Positions 46,764-59,366 of a stretch of 64,000 nucleotides of DNA are shown here, piece after piece. Each line of letters begins with the position of its first letter. The first letter of the stretch is position 1. The notes beneath the pieces were generated by a model. That model saw only the letters and a list, made by a program, of their open reading frames with translations. It searched no databases and had not been told where the DNA came from. The position numbers were made by a program, and so were the translations under genes. The stretch is taken from positions 1 through 64,000 of the forward strand of contig NZ_JBGCCH010000005.1 in NCBI RefSeq assembly GCF_041261205.1, read 5' to 3'. This DNA is from Catenulispora sp. MAP5-51. Lineage in GTDB: Bacteria > Actinomycetota > Actinomycetes > Streptomycetales > Catenulisporaceae.

Positions 46764-47563
46764 ACGACATCACACAGTCCGCATTGGAAGGCGTGCTCAC
46801 AGCGCGGGCCGAGAGCCTGACCATGGGGTCGGCGCCGGTCGACGCGGTGCTCGCCGGGGCGCGGCGTCGCGGCGCGCGGCGGCGGGCGACGGTGGCCGCG
46901 GCCGGGGTGCTGGCGGTCGCGGGGGTGGGAGCCGAAGTCGCGGGTCTCGGCGGGTCGGGGTCGGTTTCGGCGGGCGCCGGCGTGCGGCGCTGGGTTCCGG
47001 TGGTGACCCAGCAGGTCGGGCTCGCCGCCGGGCAGCGGCCGATGTCCGGCGAGCAGGTGATCGCCAGCGGAACGGTGGACGGGGCGCCGTGGCAGGCGGT
47101 GATGACGGAGAAGACCGATCCGGCCGCGACCGACCCGATGTTCGCCGCGGCCCTGCTGAACCAGAAGGTGGTCGGGGCTGCCAAGATGACCTGCGTCCAC
47201 GTCGCCCTGTGGGTGGCCGGGGCCCTGTCCGGAGACGGGGCCGGCTGCGGCCAGGAGGCCAGTCCGACCGTCGGTGAGATCCTGCCCGGCTTCTACGTCG
47301 AGGGCACCAAGACACAGGCCACGTTCATGGCCATGGTCTCCGGGGACGTCACGAAGGTCGTGTGGTCGGGGAAGGACGGCTTCCGGCAGGAGGTGGTTCC
47401 GTTGGCGACACCCTTCCCGGGGGTGAGACTGGCGGTCTTCCCGGACCGGGTGCAGATGCTTCCCGGCGACGATTTCGCCGAGTACAACGGTGCCGGCGCG
47501 GTGGTCTCCCGCTTCGATGTGCCGGCCCGCGGTGTGCCGCTGCCGGACAGGCTGCCGTCCTGA
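46760..47563 (+). CDS. Membrane-anchored partner of the SigE-like factor
   Basis: A 267-residue protein. The first 40 residues are cytosolic and Arg-rich at the end (GARRRGARRRATV); one membrane segment (VAAAGVLAVAGVGAEVAGL) follows; about 200 residues lie outside. This anti-sigma-like layout and the 4-nt overlap with the sigma factor gene suggest it regulates that factor, though no anti-sigma domain is recognised. Cysteines at MTCVHV and GCGQEA may form a disulphide. A strong hairpin lies after the stop. Confidence 0.7.
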   Translation: MNDITQSALEGVLTARAESLTMGSAPVDAVLAGARRRGARRRATVAAAGVLAVAGVGAEVAGLGGSGSVSAGAGVRRWVPVVTQQVGLAAGQRPMSGEQVIASGTVDGAPWQAVMTEKTDPAATDPMFAAALLNQKVVGAAKMTCVHVALWVAGALSGDGAGCGQEASPTVGEILPGFYVEGTKTQATFMAMVSGDVTKVVWSGKDGFRQEVVPLATPFPGVRLAVFPDRVQMLPGDDFAEYNGAGAVVSRFDVPARGVPLPDRLPS

Positions 47564-47583
47564 GAGCTGCGGTCCTGCGACAA

Positions 47584-47632
47584 GTCCGAGGGCGCTCCGC
47601 GGTCATGCGACGACCGCGGGACGCCCTCGGAC
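47584..47632 (+). terminator. Terminator between convergent SigE-partner and zur genes
   Basis: An outer 11-bp stem (47584-47594 with 47622-47632) and an inner CCGCGGTC/GACCGCGG stem (47597-47604 with 47612-47619). It stands between two convergent genes and can serve the plus-strand gene. Confidence 0.75.
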
Positions 47633-47703
47633 CGTCCCAAGCTACCGTGCCGGGCCGGGGCCGTGCCCCGCGCGGTGGCGGGCTCGGCGTGTCTCAGATC
47701 CAG

Positions 47704-47767
47704 CGTGTTCCAGGCCTGGCAAGTACCAGGCCCGCCGTGTTCCAGACCCGGCAAGTACCAGGCCTGC
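47704..47767. repeat. 32-bp tandem repeat next to zur
   Basis: Two copies of a unit starting CGTGTTCCAG at 47704 and 47736, with partial copies on both sides (47688 and 47768). It fills the gap between the terminator and the zur stop; no hairpin with T-tract. Confidence 0.8.
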
Positions 47768-47773
47768 CGTGCC

Positions 47774-48214
47774 TCAGTGGTCCCCGCAGGTCCCGAAGAT
47801 CTCCAGCGTGTGCGACACGTCCGAGTACCCGTGCTCGGCGGCGACCCGGGCCGCCCAGCTCTCCACCACCGCCGGGCCCTCGACCTCGACGGTCTTGCCG
47901 CACTCGCGGCACACCAGGTGGTGGTGGTGCCGGGGGGTGGAGCAGCGGCGGTAGATCACCTCGCGGTCGCCGGTGCGCAGCACGTCCACCTCGCCGGCGT
48001 CGGCCAGGGACTGCAGGGCGCGGTAGACGGTGGTCAGGCCGACCGACTCGCCGCGCTGCTTGAGCAGGTCGTGCAGGTCCTGGGCGCTGCGGAAGTCGTC
48101 GACCTCGTCCAGCAGCGCCGCGACCGCCGACCGCTGGCGGGTGGAGCGGCCCTGGGCCGGCAGGCCCCGGCCGCTGTCGCCGTGGTGGTCGCCGGAGGTG
48201 TCTGCGGTACTCAC
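47774..48214 (-). CDS. zur: Zinc uptake regulator Zur (Fur family)
   Basis: A 146-residue Fur-family repressor. The winged helix spans residues 25-85 (TRQRSAVAALLDEVDDFRSA, LTTVYRALQSLADAG). Metal-site residues include HHHH at 96-99, C102-x2-C105 and C143. The usual final CxxC is C143-G-D-H146 here, so one structural zinc ligand is His. The start is GTG with AGGAGAAGG upstream. It is the last gene of znuA-znuC-znuB-zur, and a Zur box precedes znuA, so the operon is autoregulated. Confidence 0.92.
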   Translation of the reverse strand: MSTADTSGDHHGDSGRGLPAQGRSTRQRSAVAALLDEVDDFRSAQDLHDLLKQRGESVGLTTVYRALQSLADAGEVDVLRTGDREVIYRRCSTPRHHHHLVCRECGKTVEVEGPAVVESWAARVAAEHGYSDVSHTLEIFGTCGDH

Positions 48215-48293
48215 TGTCCTTCTCCTAGCGCTTGGCGTGCGGATCGGTGCGCGGTGCCGGGGGGTCGGCCGGCCGGCCGGGGGCGGCCCGATG

Positions 48294-49214
48294 TCATTGT
48301 GGCAGGGTCATTGTGGCAGGCTCTGGGTGGTTGCGAGCGGCTTGTTCGGCCGCGGGATCGGGTTCGTGCGCGGGCGGCCGCACCCGGGACCCGCTCCGGC
48401 CCCGCCCCCGGCGCACCAGGCCGGCGCAGATGCTGGCGATCATGAACACCGCGATCGCGATGAGCACGATCGACGCGCCGGGCGGGGTGTCCGCGTAGTA
48501 CGACATGGTGACGCCGGAGAACGCCGCGCCGACCCCGACCACCATCGCCGCCCCCATCGTCGCGGCGAAGGCCCGGGTCAGCTGCTGCGCGGCGGCCACC
48601 GGCACCACCATCAGGGCGCTGACCATGAGCACCCCGACCACGCGCATGCCCACGGTCACCGTCACCGCGGTGGTCACCGCCATCAGCAGGTTCAGTGACC
48701 GCACCGGCAGCCCGGCGACCCGCGCGAACTCCTCGTCCTGGCACACCGCGAACAAAGCCCGCCGCAGCCCCAGCGTGACCAGCAGCACCCCGACCGCCAG
48801 CGCCGCGATCGCCCACAGGTCCCCGTCGGAGGTGGACAGGATCGAGCCGAACAGATACGAGTTCAGGTTCGCGTTGCCGCCCGACAGCGAGATCAGCATC
48901 GACCCGCCGGCCAGCCCGCCGTAGAAGAGCATGGCCAGCGCCACGTCCCCGCTGGCCTTGGCCCGCTCCCGGATCAGCTCCACCGCCGCCGCCCCCGCCA
49001 CCGCCACCAGCACCGCCCCCCACACCGGCGAGGTCTTGGTCAGCAGGCCCAGTCCCACACCGGTGAGCGCGACATGCCCCAGCCCGTCACCCATGAGCGC
49101 CAGCCGGCGCTGCACCAGGTAGGTGCCGATGGCCGGCGCGGCCAGGCCGATGGCCAGCGCCGCGAGGAACGCGCGCTGCATGAAGGGCAGGCTGAAGATG
49201 GTGTCGTTCAGCAT
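48294..49214 (-). CDS. znuB: Zinc ABC transporter permease ZnuB
   Basis: A 306-residue ABC-3 family membrane protein with about eight hydrophobic segments; GLAAPAIGTYLVQRRLALMGDGLGHVAL near residue 20 is family-typical. It imports Zn2+ with ZnuA and ZnuC. A 13-bp repeat (ATTGTGGCAGGGT type) covers its last codons. A 244-bp gap separates it from znuC; zur follows after 79 nt. Confidence 0.93.
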   Translation of the reverse strand: MLNDTIFSLPFMQRAFLAALAIGLAAPAIGTYLVQRRLALMGDGLGHVALTGVGLGLLTKTSPVWGAVLVAVAGAAAVELIRERAKASGDVALAMLFYGGLAGGSMLISLSGGNANLNSYLFGSILSTSDGDLWAIAALAVGVLLVTLGLRRALFAVCQDEEFARVAGLPVRSLNLLMAVTTAVTVTVGMRVVGVLMVSALMVVPVAAAQQLTRAFAATMGAAMVVGVGAAFSGVTMSYYADTPPGASIVLIAIAVFMIASICAGLVRRGRGRSGSRVRPPAHEPDPAAEQAARNHPEPATMTLPQ

Positions 49215-49458
49215 GCGGGGCCTGCTTTCGGGGTGGGGGAGGGGGCGGCCGGGGGTGAGGGCGCGAGCGCCGAGGCCGACTGCGACTGCGGCGAGGCCGG
49301 CAGCGTCGAGCTATTCGCGACGGTTGCCGCACTCAGCCGACCGGTGCCGGCGTGTGTGGCCGTCGCACTCGGCCGACCGCAGCCGGCGTGCGTGGCCGTT
49401 GCCCCCGGCTGCCCGGTGCCGCGGCCGGCGCGCGGGACCGGCGGCCGGGCGGCGCGCC
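49215..49458. repeat. znuC-znuB gap with 36-bp repeats
   Basis: Two copies of a 36-bp unit start at 49329 and 49365 (GCACTCxGCCGACCG type), with a third decayed copy. An ORF across them on the minus strand reads TATHAGxGRPSA periodically but lacks a ribosome site; I take it as a repeat artefact. Confidence 0.7.
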
Positions 49459-50355
49459 TCATCCCCGTCCGTCCTTGCTCGTCAGTGCCTCCACCGGCGC
49501 GTGTCCCGGCGGGCACTCCGGCGTTCCCGGCGCGTCGGCCGGGCCGCCGTGCGGGTGCACGTGGTCGTGGACGTCGTCGTCATGGTCGTGGCCGGGGGCC
49601 TTGTGGCCGTGGCCGGCGTCGGGTTCGCCGTGCTCGACCGGGGCGCCGTCGTAGCGGACCACGCCGGCGCGCAGGACCACCGTGCGGTCGATGAGCGGGG
49701 CCAGCGGGCCCAGTTCGTGCAGGACCAGCAGGATGGTCGTGCCGTGCGCGGACAGGTCGGCCAGGGTGTCGGCGAAGGCCTGCTGGCTGACCAGGTCCAC
49801 GCCGGCCATCGGCTCGTCCATGATCAGCAGGTCCGGGCGCCGGGCCAGGGCCCGGGCGATCAGCACGCGCTGCTGCTGGCCGCCGGACAGCGATGCCACC
49901 GGGTCGCCGAAGCGCTCCAGCATGCCCACGGTGGCCAGGGCCTCGCGGACCGCGCCGCGGTCGCCGCGGGTGCGGCGCCGGATCCAGCTCCGCGGGCTGA
50001 GCAGGCCGGAGGCCACGACCTCGCCGACCGTGGCCGGGACGCCGGCCGCGGCCGTGGTGCGCTGCGGTACGTACCCGACCCGCTGCCAGGCCTTGAACGC
50101 CGGCAGCGGCGTGCCGAACAGGTCGATGCGCCCGCTGTCCACCGGGTAGAGGCCGACGACGGTCTTGACCAGCGTGGACTTGCCCGAGCCGTTGGCCCCC
50201 AGCAGCGCCACGGTCTGGCCGCCGGGCACCCGCAGGTCCACGCCGTGCAGGATCCGCCGGCCGCCGAGCGAGACGGTCACGCCGTGCGCGGCCACCACCG
50301 GCGGGGGCGCCTCGCCGGGCGCGGTCACGGCCACGGCCGGGGTCCGCCGGGCCAT
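49459..50355 (-). CDS. znuC: Zinc ABC transporter ATPase ZnuC with His-rich tail
   Basis: A 298-residue ATPase: Walker A GANGSGKST, signature LSGGQQQR, Walker B LLIMDEPMAGVD, H-loop LHELG. After residue 245 a His/Asp-rich tail follows (GHGHKAPGHDHDDDVHDHV), which probably buffers Zn2+ near the transporter; ZnuC of E. coli has a shorter His tail. Its ATG overlaps the znuA stop by one base (TGATG). Confidence 0.93.
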   Translation of the reverse strand: MARRTPAVAVTAPGEAPPPVVAAHGVTVSLGGRRILHGVDLRVPGGQTVALLGANGSGKSTLVKTVVGLYPVDSGRIDLFGTPLPAFKAWQRVGYVPQRTTAAAGVPATVGEVVASGLLSPRSWIRRRTRGDRGAVREALATVGMLERFGDPVASLSGGQQQRVLIARALARRPDLLIMDEPMAGVDLVSQQAFADTLADLSAHGTTILLVLHELGPLAPLIDRTVVLRAGVVRYDGAPVEHGEPDAGHGHKAPGHDHDDDVHDHVHPHGGPADAPGTPECPPGHAPVEALTSKDGRG

Positions 50356-51293
50356 CACGAGCACCCCAGCGCGAGGCGCAGCGCGGCCAGGTTGTCGCGC
50401 ATGATCGAGAGGTAGTCCTGGGCCGAGGGATCCTTGACGCCCTCGATCGGGTCGAGCACCGCGGCCTTGGTCCCGGTGTCCGCCGCCAGCGTCCGGGCGG
50501 TCTTGGGGCTGGCCAGGGTCTCGAAGAAGACCGTGGTCACGCCCTCAGTCTTGATCAGGTGCTGGATCTTCGCGAGGTGGGCGGCGCTGGGCTCGTCGTC
50601 CGGCGACAGCCCGGCCAGCGGCACCTGCACCAGGCCGTAGCGCTCGGCGAGGTAGCCGAAGGCGGCGTGGCTGGTGACGATGTCCTTGCGCGTGCAGTGC
50701 GCGAGCCCGGCCCGGTAGTCGGCGTCCAGGGCCTTGAGCTGGGCGTCCAGCGTGGCCTGGTTCGCCTGGTAGTCGGCGGCGTGCGCGGGGTCGATCCGCT
50801 GCAGCTCGGCCGACACCGCGTCGGCGATCCTGCCGAAGTCGACCGGATCGAGCCAGACGTGCGGATCGGCGCTGTGCGCGTCGCCCTCGCCGAGGTCGCC
50901 GTGGTCCTCCAGGTGCACCACGGTCGCGGTGTCCAGGGCGGCTCTGGGCTTGTTCTCGGCCACGGCGGCGTCCACGGCGGGCTGCAGCCCCTTCTCGTAG
51001 ATGGCCAGGTCGGCCTGGCTCACGGCCCCGACCTGCGACGGCGTCAGCTCCAGGTCGTGCGGCTCGGCGCCGGGCTTGGTGAGGTTGCGCACGGCCACGT
51101 GCTCGCCGCCGATCCGCTCGGCGAGGTAGGCGAAGGGGTAGAAGCCGGCCACGACGTCGAGCTGCCCGGCGGCGGCCTGGCTGCCGGACTGCTTCAGGCA
51201 GCCGCTCAGGGCCAGCACCACCACCAGGACGGCGGCCACGCCGGCCGCTCGGAGGCGGCGGGTGCGGCGGGTGCCGGTGGTGCGGGAGAGCAT
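50355..51293 (-). CDS. znuA: Zinc-binding lipoprotein ZnuA
   Basis: A 312-residue cluster A-I binding protein. Signal peptide with lipobox LALSGC (residues 25-31), then AGFYPFAYLAERIGG. Metal ligands are likely His in EPHDLELT, DPHVWLDP and TSHAAFGYLAERYG, plus Asp in LDPIEG. The short acidic/His loop between helices (LEDHGDLGEGDAHSADPH) is the zinc-type loop. It is the first gene of the operon, with a Zur box upstream. Confidence 0.94.
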   Translation of the reverse strand: MLSRTTGTRRTRRLRAAGVAAVLVVVLALSGCLKQSGSQAAAGQLDVVAGFYPFAYLAERIGGEHVAVRNLTKPGAEPHDLELTPSQVGAVSQADLAIYEKGLQPAVDAAVAENKPRAALDTATVVHLEDHGDLGEGDAHSADPHVWLDPVDFGRIADAVSAELQRIDPAHAADYQANQATLDAQLKALDADYRAGLAHCTRKDIVTSHAAFGYLAERYGLVQVPLAGLSPDDEPSAAHLAKIQHLIKTEGVTTVFFETLASPKTARTLAADTGTKAAVLDPIEGVKDPSAQDYLSIMRDNLAALRLALGCS

Positions 51294-51313
51294 GTGTCCA
51301 TGGTCTCTGGAAA

Positions 51314-51328
51314 TGAAAATGATTGTCA
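51314..51328 (-). promoter_or_regulatory. Zur box
   Basis: TGAAAATGATTGTCA matches the actinobacterial Zur consensus (TGaaAATGATTnTCA) and lies 20 nt upstream of the znuA ATG. Zur with zinc would block transcription of znuA-znuC-znuB-zur. Confidence 0.88.
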
Positions 51329-51543
51329 ATTTTCCCGATTGGCACACGATGGGGCGCGATGGGGCGCGCCGGCGCGCGGTGCCGCCGGAGCCCGCAGCCC
51401 GCGGCTGGCCCCGGTGCTGACCTGCGCCGGAAACCGTTCCTAAACCCCGCCGCGATCACGCTAAGCTGGGCCATCATCCGAAACCCGGCATCCGGCCGGG
51501 CTTCGCCACCGTGGATGCGGTGGCAACAAGAAAGAGAGCGACT

Positions 51544-52926
<1,383 letters not shown>

Positions 52927-52962
52927 GGCTCCGGCACGCAGGCCTGAGGCCGCGACCTATAT

Positions 52963-53000
52963 AAGGGTGGGCCGCCGGAGGTTTCCGGTGGCCCACCCTT
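52963..53000 (+). terminator. Terminator after glyS
   Basis: A stem of AAGGGTGGGCC and CCGG against CCGG and GGCCCACCCTT (16 bp, one mismatch), loop of 6 nt. It lies between convergent genes and may act in both directions. Confidence 0.85.
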
Positions 53001-53001
53001 G

Positions 53002-53304
53002 TCAGTGCGAGCGGCGCCGCACGAAGGGGCGCGCGAGGAAGAACGCCGCCACCAGCATCGCCAGTCCGGCGGCGCCGTGCACGGCCCACACCCCGGCGTA
53101 GGTCGGGCCGCCCCAGGAATCGCGGGTGTAGCCGGGCAGGCCCAGCTCAGGGCGCAGCGGGTAGCAGATGTTGGTGAAGGCCAGCCAGACGTGGTAGCCG
53201 GCGAGTGCGAACGCGGGCACTGCGAGCAGGGCACGAACAGGGCCGGGCAGAGTGCTTAGAGTGCCCAGAGTGCGGCGGTCGGACTTCACTGTCGTCGAGG
53301 TCAT
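53002..53304 (-). CDS. Small membrane protein
   Basis: A 100-residue protein with two hydrophobic segments (PVRALLAVPAFALAGYHVWL and AGVWAVHGAAGLAMLVAAFF). No conserved family is recognised. The ATG at 53304 gives a cytosolic start of about 18 residues; a longer reading to 53403 is not supported. It converges on glyS across the terminator. Confidence 0.6.
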   Translation of the reverse strand: MTSTTVKSDRRTLGTLSTLPGPVRALLAVPAFALAGYHVWLAFTNICYPLRPELGLPGYTRDSWGGPTYAGVWAVHGAAGLAMLVAAFFLARPFVRRRSH

Positions 53305-53431
53305 GCCTCCAGCCTGGCGTTTCGCCCCCGCCGAAACGATCGTGCGAGCACGAGTCTTCCGGGGTGGGGTTAACCGAACCCCGCTGGGCCGACCGAACCC
53401 CACCCCGCCCGGCGCGTCGGTGCGCCAGTGC

Positions 53432-53471
53432 CTCAGTACCTCAGTGCCTCAGTGCCTCAGTGCCTCAGTGT
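53432..53471. repeat. Five 8-bp units at the 3' end of the lipoprotein gene
   Basis: CTCAGTGC-like units start at 53432, 53440, 53448, 53456 and 53464. The stop codon of the adjacent minus-strand gene lies in the last unit, so length changes could move the C-terminus. Confidence 0.85.
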
Positions 53472-54253
53472 CCGTGGTGGTGCTTGTCCGAGGGCGGCGG
53501 GCACAGCGCCGACGCCTTCACGACCGACTCCCCGTTGACCTGCCACTGCCCCTTCACGCCGGTCGGCACCATGCTGTACTCGATCCGGTCGCCGAGGGAG
53601 TCCTTCGGCTGGAGTGCTTTGCCCGGGGTGTGGGTCTGGACGTTGCCGCGCACCACACCGGACAGGTCTTCGCAGAAGCCGACGGTCGCCTGCTCCGGCG
53701 TGAGGTTCTCCACCACCACGTTCGACAGCACCGAGAAGCCCACCGGCTGCTGCTTGGCGCTGATCCACGCCTGCGCCCAGCTGTGTGCCTGCTGGTAGCC
53801 GGTGCCGGTCCAGTAGCGCTTCAGGTCCGCCGTGCCGGCCTCGGCCGGCTGGTACGCCGCGGCGTACATCGCCTTGTACGCCTGCGTCGCGTTCCACAGC
53901 ACGATGTGATGTGTCAGATCCTGGAAGGCCGGGGTGGTGGCGTAGAACACCTGAATGGTGTTCGGCAGCTGTATCCCCGGCTTCGGCGCGTTGTGGTGCG
54001 AGCTCGACTCGGTGTCCGGGCTCTGCCCGTTCGCCGCGGGCTGCTGCTCCACCGTCGAGGGCGGCGGGACGTCCGCGGCGTGCGGATTCGTGTTGCACGC
54101 CGAGATCCCGGCCGCGATGAAGACCCCCAGTGCGCCGGCCAGCATGCCCTGCGCCAGTTTGTCGCGCCCTCGCTCCGGCCCCCGCCCCCGCGGGCCGTTC
54201 GCGTCCGCACCGCTGCCACCGGTGCGGTTCCCTCTCACCACTTCTCTACTCAC
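53465..54253 (-). CDS. Exported lipoprotein-like protein of unknown function
   Basis: A 262-residue protein. An Arg/Gly-rich cytosolic head (residues 1-32) precedes a hydrophobic segment (AQGMLAGALGVFIAAGISAC) ending in a lipobox-like cysteine. The outside part has a disordered Pro/Ser linker, then a compact domain (YQQAHSWAQAWISAKQQPVG, VVVENLTPEQATVGFCED) and a His-rich end (SDKHHHGH). No family is recognised; an NTF2-like or Mce-associated fold is possible. It diverges from dusB. Confidence 0.62.
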   Translation of the reverse strand: MSREVVRGNRTGGSGADANGPRGRGPERGRDKLAQGMLAGALGVFIAAGISACNTNPHAADVPPPSTVEQQPAANGQSPDTESSSHHNAPKPGIQLPNTIQVFYATTPAFQDLTHHIVLWNATQAYKAMYAAAYQPAEAGTADLKRYWTGTGYQQAHSWAQAWISAKQQPVGFSVLSNVVVENLTPEQATVGFCEDLSGVVRGNVQTHTPGKALQPKDSLGDRIEYSMVPTGVKGQWQVNGESVVKASALCPPPSDKHHHGH

Positions 54254-54405
54254 TCTCGCCCACCCGCTGTTCTGCTGTTCCAGCGGTGTCCCCCCGCCGG
54301 TTTCTTAACTCTTTCCTTATGACGTTCAGACTAACGGGCCGGTTGTCACAAGGCCGACTGGAATATCCGAACGGGTGCTCCGCCGCGCTATGGGATCCTG
54401 GAAGG

Positions 54406-55545
54406 GTGACTTCCCCAGACAAACAGACTCTGACTCTGGGCTCCCTGCCCGTTGCGCCGCCCGTGGTGCTGGCCCCGATGGCCGGCATCACCAATGTGGC
54501 GTTCCGCCAGCTGTGCCGCGAGCACGGCGCCGGGATCTACGTCTGCGAGATGGTCATGACCCGCGCCCTGGTGGAGCGGAACGAGAAGACCCTGCGCATG
54601 GTGACCTTCGCCGGCGACGAGAAGCCGCGCAGCCTTCAGTTGTACGGAGTGGATCCGGTCACAGTCCGCAAGGCGGTGGAGATGATCGCCGCCGAGGACC
54701 TGGCCGACCACGTGGACATGAACTTCGGATGCCCCGTTCCGCGCGTTACACGCAAGGGAGGGGGCGCGGCTTTGCCGTACAAGCGCCGCCTGTTCGGCCA
54801 GATCGTCGAGTCCGCGGTCCAGGCCGCCGCCCCGGCCGGCATCCCGGTCACGGTCAAGATGCGCATCGGCATCGACGACGAGCACCACACCTTCCTGGAG
54901 GCCGGCCGCATCGCCCAGGACGCCGGCGCGGCCTGGGTCGCCCTGCACGGCCGCACCGCGGCCCAGCGCTACAGCGGCGAGGCCGACTGGACCGCGATCA
55001 AGGCCTTGAAGGACGAGCTGGAGGTCCCGGTCCTGGGCAACGGCGACATCTGGGAGGCCGACGACGCGCTGCGCATGATGAACCAGACCGGCGCCGACGG
55101 CGTGGTGGTCGGGCGCGGCTGCCTGGGGCGGCCCTGGCTGTTCGCCGACCTGGCTGCCGCGTTCGAAGGACGCACCGAGCGCAAGCTCCCCGCCCTCGGC
55201 GAGGTCATGGCCACCATGCGCCGCCACGCCGAACTGCTCGCCTCCTGGCTCGGCACCGAGCGCGAGGGCGTCGTGGACTTCCGCAAGCACGTGGCCTGGT
55301 ACCTCAAGGGCTTCCCGGTCGGCGGCGACGTGCGCCGGGGCCTGGCGATGTCCTCCTCGCTGGCCGAGCTCGACGGCTGCTTCGCGCACCTGGACCCCGA
55401 CACGCCGTTCCCGACCGACACCCTCGGCAAGCCGCGCGGGCGCACCAACTCCCCGGGCAAGGTCACGCTGCCGCACGGCTGGCTCGACGACCGGGACGAC
55501 GACACGGTGCCGGCCGGGGCCGAGATGGAGGACTCCGGCGGCTGA
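54406..55545 (+). CDS. dusB: tRNA dihydrouridine synthase DusB
   Basis: A 379-residue FMN enzyme. LAPMAGITNVAFRQLC opens the barrel; catalytic C109 lies in NFGCPVPRVT; MRIGIDDEH and GRTAAQRYSGEADW are typical; VLGNGDIW and GADGVVVGRGCLGRPW bind FMN. It reduces uridines in the tRNA D loop. The GTG at 54406 is chosen, as upstream in-frame codons read through a region with no protein features. Confidence 0.94.
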   Translation: MTSPDKQTLTLGSLPVAPPVVLAPMAGITNVAFRQLCREHGAGIYVCEMVMTRALVERNEKTLRMVTFAGDEKPRSLQLYGVDPVTVRKAVEMIAAEDLADHVDMNFGCPVPRVTRKGGGAALPYKRRLFGQIVESAVQAAAPAGIPVTVKMRIGIDDEHHTFLEAGRIAQDAGAAWVALHGRTAAQRYSGEADWTAIKALKDELEVPVLGNGDIWEADDALRMMNQTGADGVVVGRGCLGRPWLFADLAAAFEGRTERKLPALGEVMATMRRHAELLASWLGTEREGVVDFRKHVAWYLKGFPVGGDVRRGLAMSSSLAELDGCFAHLDPDTPFPTDTLGKPRGRTNSPGKVTLPHGWLDDRDDDTVPAGAEMEDSGG

Positions 55546-55573
55546 GGGCCCCCGAACCGCCTCCGGGCAGCGA

Positions 55574-55609
55574 AGAGCGCCGGAACCCTCCAGGCGGTCC
55601 CGGCGCTCT
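55574..55609. terminator. Hairpin between dusB and yceI
   Basis: A 10-bp stem AGAGCGCCGG/CCGGCGCTCT with a 16-nt loop, between convergent genes. No clear T-tract. Confidence 0.55.
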
Positions 55610-55626
55610 CCTCGGAGATCCCCGGC

Positions 55627-56178
55627 TCAGCTCTTCTTGATCGCCGAGATCTCCAGCTCCAGCTGGATCTTGTCGCTGACCAGCACGCCGCCGGTCTCCA
55701 GCGCCGCGTTCCAGGTCATGCCGAAGTCCTTGCGGCTGACGCTGGTCTTGGCCTCGAACCCGATGCGGGTGTTGCCGTAGGGGTCGACGGTGGTGCCGAG
55801 GAACTCCACGTCGAACTCGACCGGCTTGGTGACGTCCTTGACGGTCAGGTCGCCCCGCAGGACGAACTGGTCCTCGCCCTTGGCGGCCACGCCGGTGGAC
55901 TTGAAGGTCATGTCCGGGAACTTGTCCTGCTCGAAGAAGTCGCCGGAGAGCAGGTGGCCGTTGCGCTGCTCGTTGCGGGTGTCGACGCTGGCGACCTTCA
56001 CCGAGGCCTCGGCGCTGCTCTTCTCGGGGTTCGCGCCGTCGATGTGGATCTCGCCCTCGAACTCGTTGAAGCCTCCGCGGACCTTGGTCACCATGGCGTG
56101 CCGGGCGATGAACCCGACCGTGCTGTGCGCCACGTCGAAGGTGTAATCGCCGGTCAGGGACGCGTAGTCGGTGCTCAT
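55627..56178 (-). CDS. YceI family lipocalin-like protein
   Basis: A 183-residue protein of the YceI fold (isoprenoid-binding beta barrel): YTFDVAHSTVGFIARHAMVTKVRGGFNEF, then LLSGDFFEQDKFPDMTFKST and GNTRIGFEAKTSVSRKDFG. It lacks a signal peptide, so unlike E. coli YceI it is cytosolic. GGAGGAAG lies about 7 nt before the ATG. A palindromic site upstream suggests control by a MarR-like regulator. Confidence 0.92.
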   Translation of the reverse strand: MSTDYASLTGDYTFDVAHSTVGFIARHAMVTKVRGGFNEFEGEIHIDGANPEKSSAEASVKVASVDTRNEQRNGHLLSGDFFEQDKFPDMTFKSTGVAAKGEDQFVLRGDLTVKDVTKPVEFDVEFLGTTVDPYGNTRIGFEAKTSVSRKDFGMTWNAALETGGVLVSDKIQLELEISAIKKS

Positions 56179-56229
56179 TTGGTGCTTCCTCCTGGTGGGC
56201 TCGGTGCGGGACCGCGCCGAGCGATCTTG

Positions 56230-56243
56230 GTTGAGGCTTCAAC
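56230..56243 (-). promoter_or_regulatory. Inverted repeat at the yceI promoter
   Basis: GTTGA-GGCT-TCAAC, next to TAGGTT (possible -10 on the minus strand, 56246-56251). MarR-type repressors often bind such sites before yceI genes; no such gene is in the window. Confidence 0.45.
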
Positions 56244-56251
56244 TAACCTAT

Positions 56252-56505
56252 CGTCCCGCACAGCACACCTTGCGGCACATTCATTCCCGGCGGTTCCCCG
56301 GGAGGTCCGCATGGGTGACGCTCCCCACGCCCTGGGTGAGGCGGCTCACAGGAACGAAACGCTTGAATCGGGGTATAGCCCTGGCGAACACGCCGGGTCG
56401 ACGCGCTACGCTCCGCAGCGTCAGGGCAATGCGGCGGGACACCCCCTCAGTCCGTCCCGTCGCCGCCGCGGTGTGTGCCACACAGATCAGTCAGGGAGTA
56501 TCTGC
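56252..56505. other. Upstream region of ppdK
   Basis: The 327-bp gap between yceI and ppdK holds the yceI promoter and then about 250 bp with no gene that I accept. GGAAC near 56351 followed 17 nt later by GTATAG is a weak ECF-type promoter match. GGGAG at 56494-56498 serves the ppdK start. Confidence 0.4.
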
Positions 56506-59223
<2,718 letters not shown>

Positions 59224-59249
59224 GCGATTCGTGCTGAGCGGGTGAGTTC

Positions 59250-59305
59250 GAGCGCTGAGGGTTGAGCACTAAGAGTTGAGCGCTGAGGGTTGAGCACTGA
59301 GCTCC
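59250..59305. repeat. Four 14-bp units after ppdK
   Basis: GAGCGCTGAGGGTT and GAGCACTAAGAGTT types alternate at 59250, 59264, 59278 and 59292, immediately before the terminator hairpin. Confidence 0.85.
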
Positions 59306-59306
59306 G

Positions 59307-59340
59307 ACAGGCCGGGTGTCCGCGAGGGCGCCCGGCCTGT
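59307..59340 (+). terminator. Terminator after ppdK
   Basis: A 10-bp stem ACAGGCCGGG/CCCGGCCTGT with a 14-nt loop, followed by TCCGTTTGT. Convergent genes flank it. Confidence 0.8.
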
Positions 59341-59366
59341 TCCGTTTGTCTACCGCTTCCGTTTAT

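Noticed and set aside
49208-49516. A minus-strand ORF with periodic TATHAG units in the znuC-znuB gap
   Set aside because: Overlaps the znuC end, lacks a ribosome site, and its periodicity just reflects 36-bp DNA repeats.
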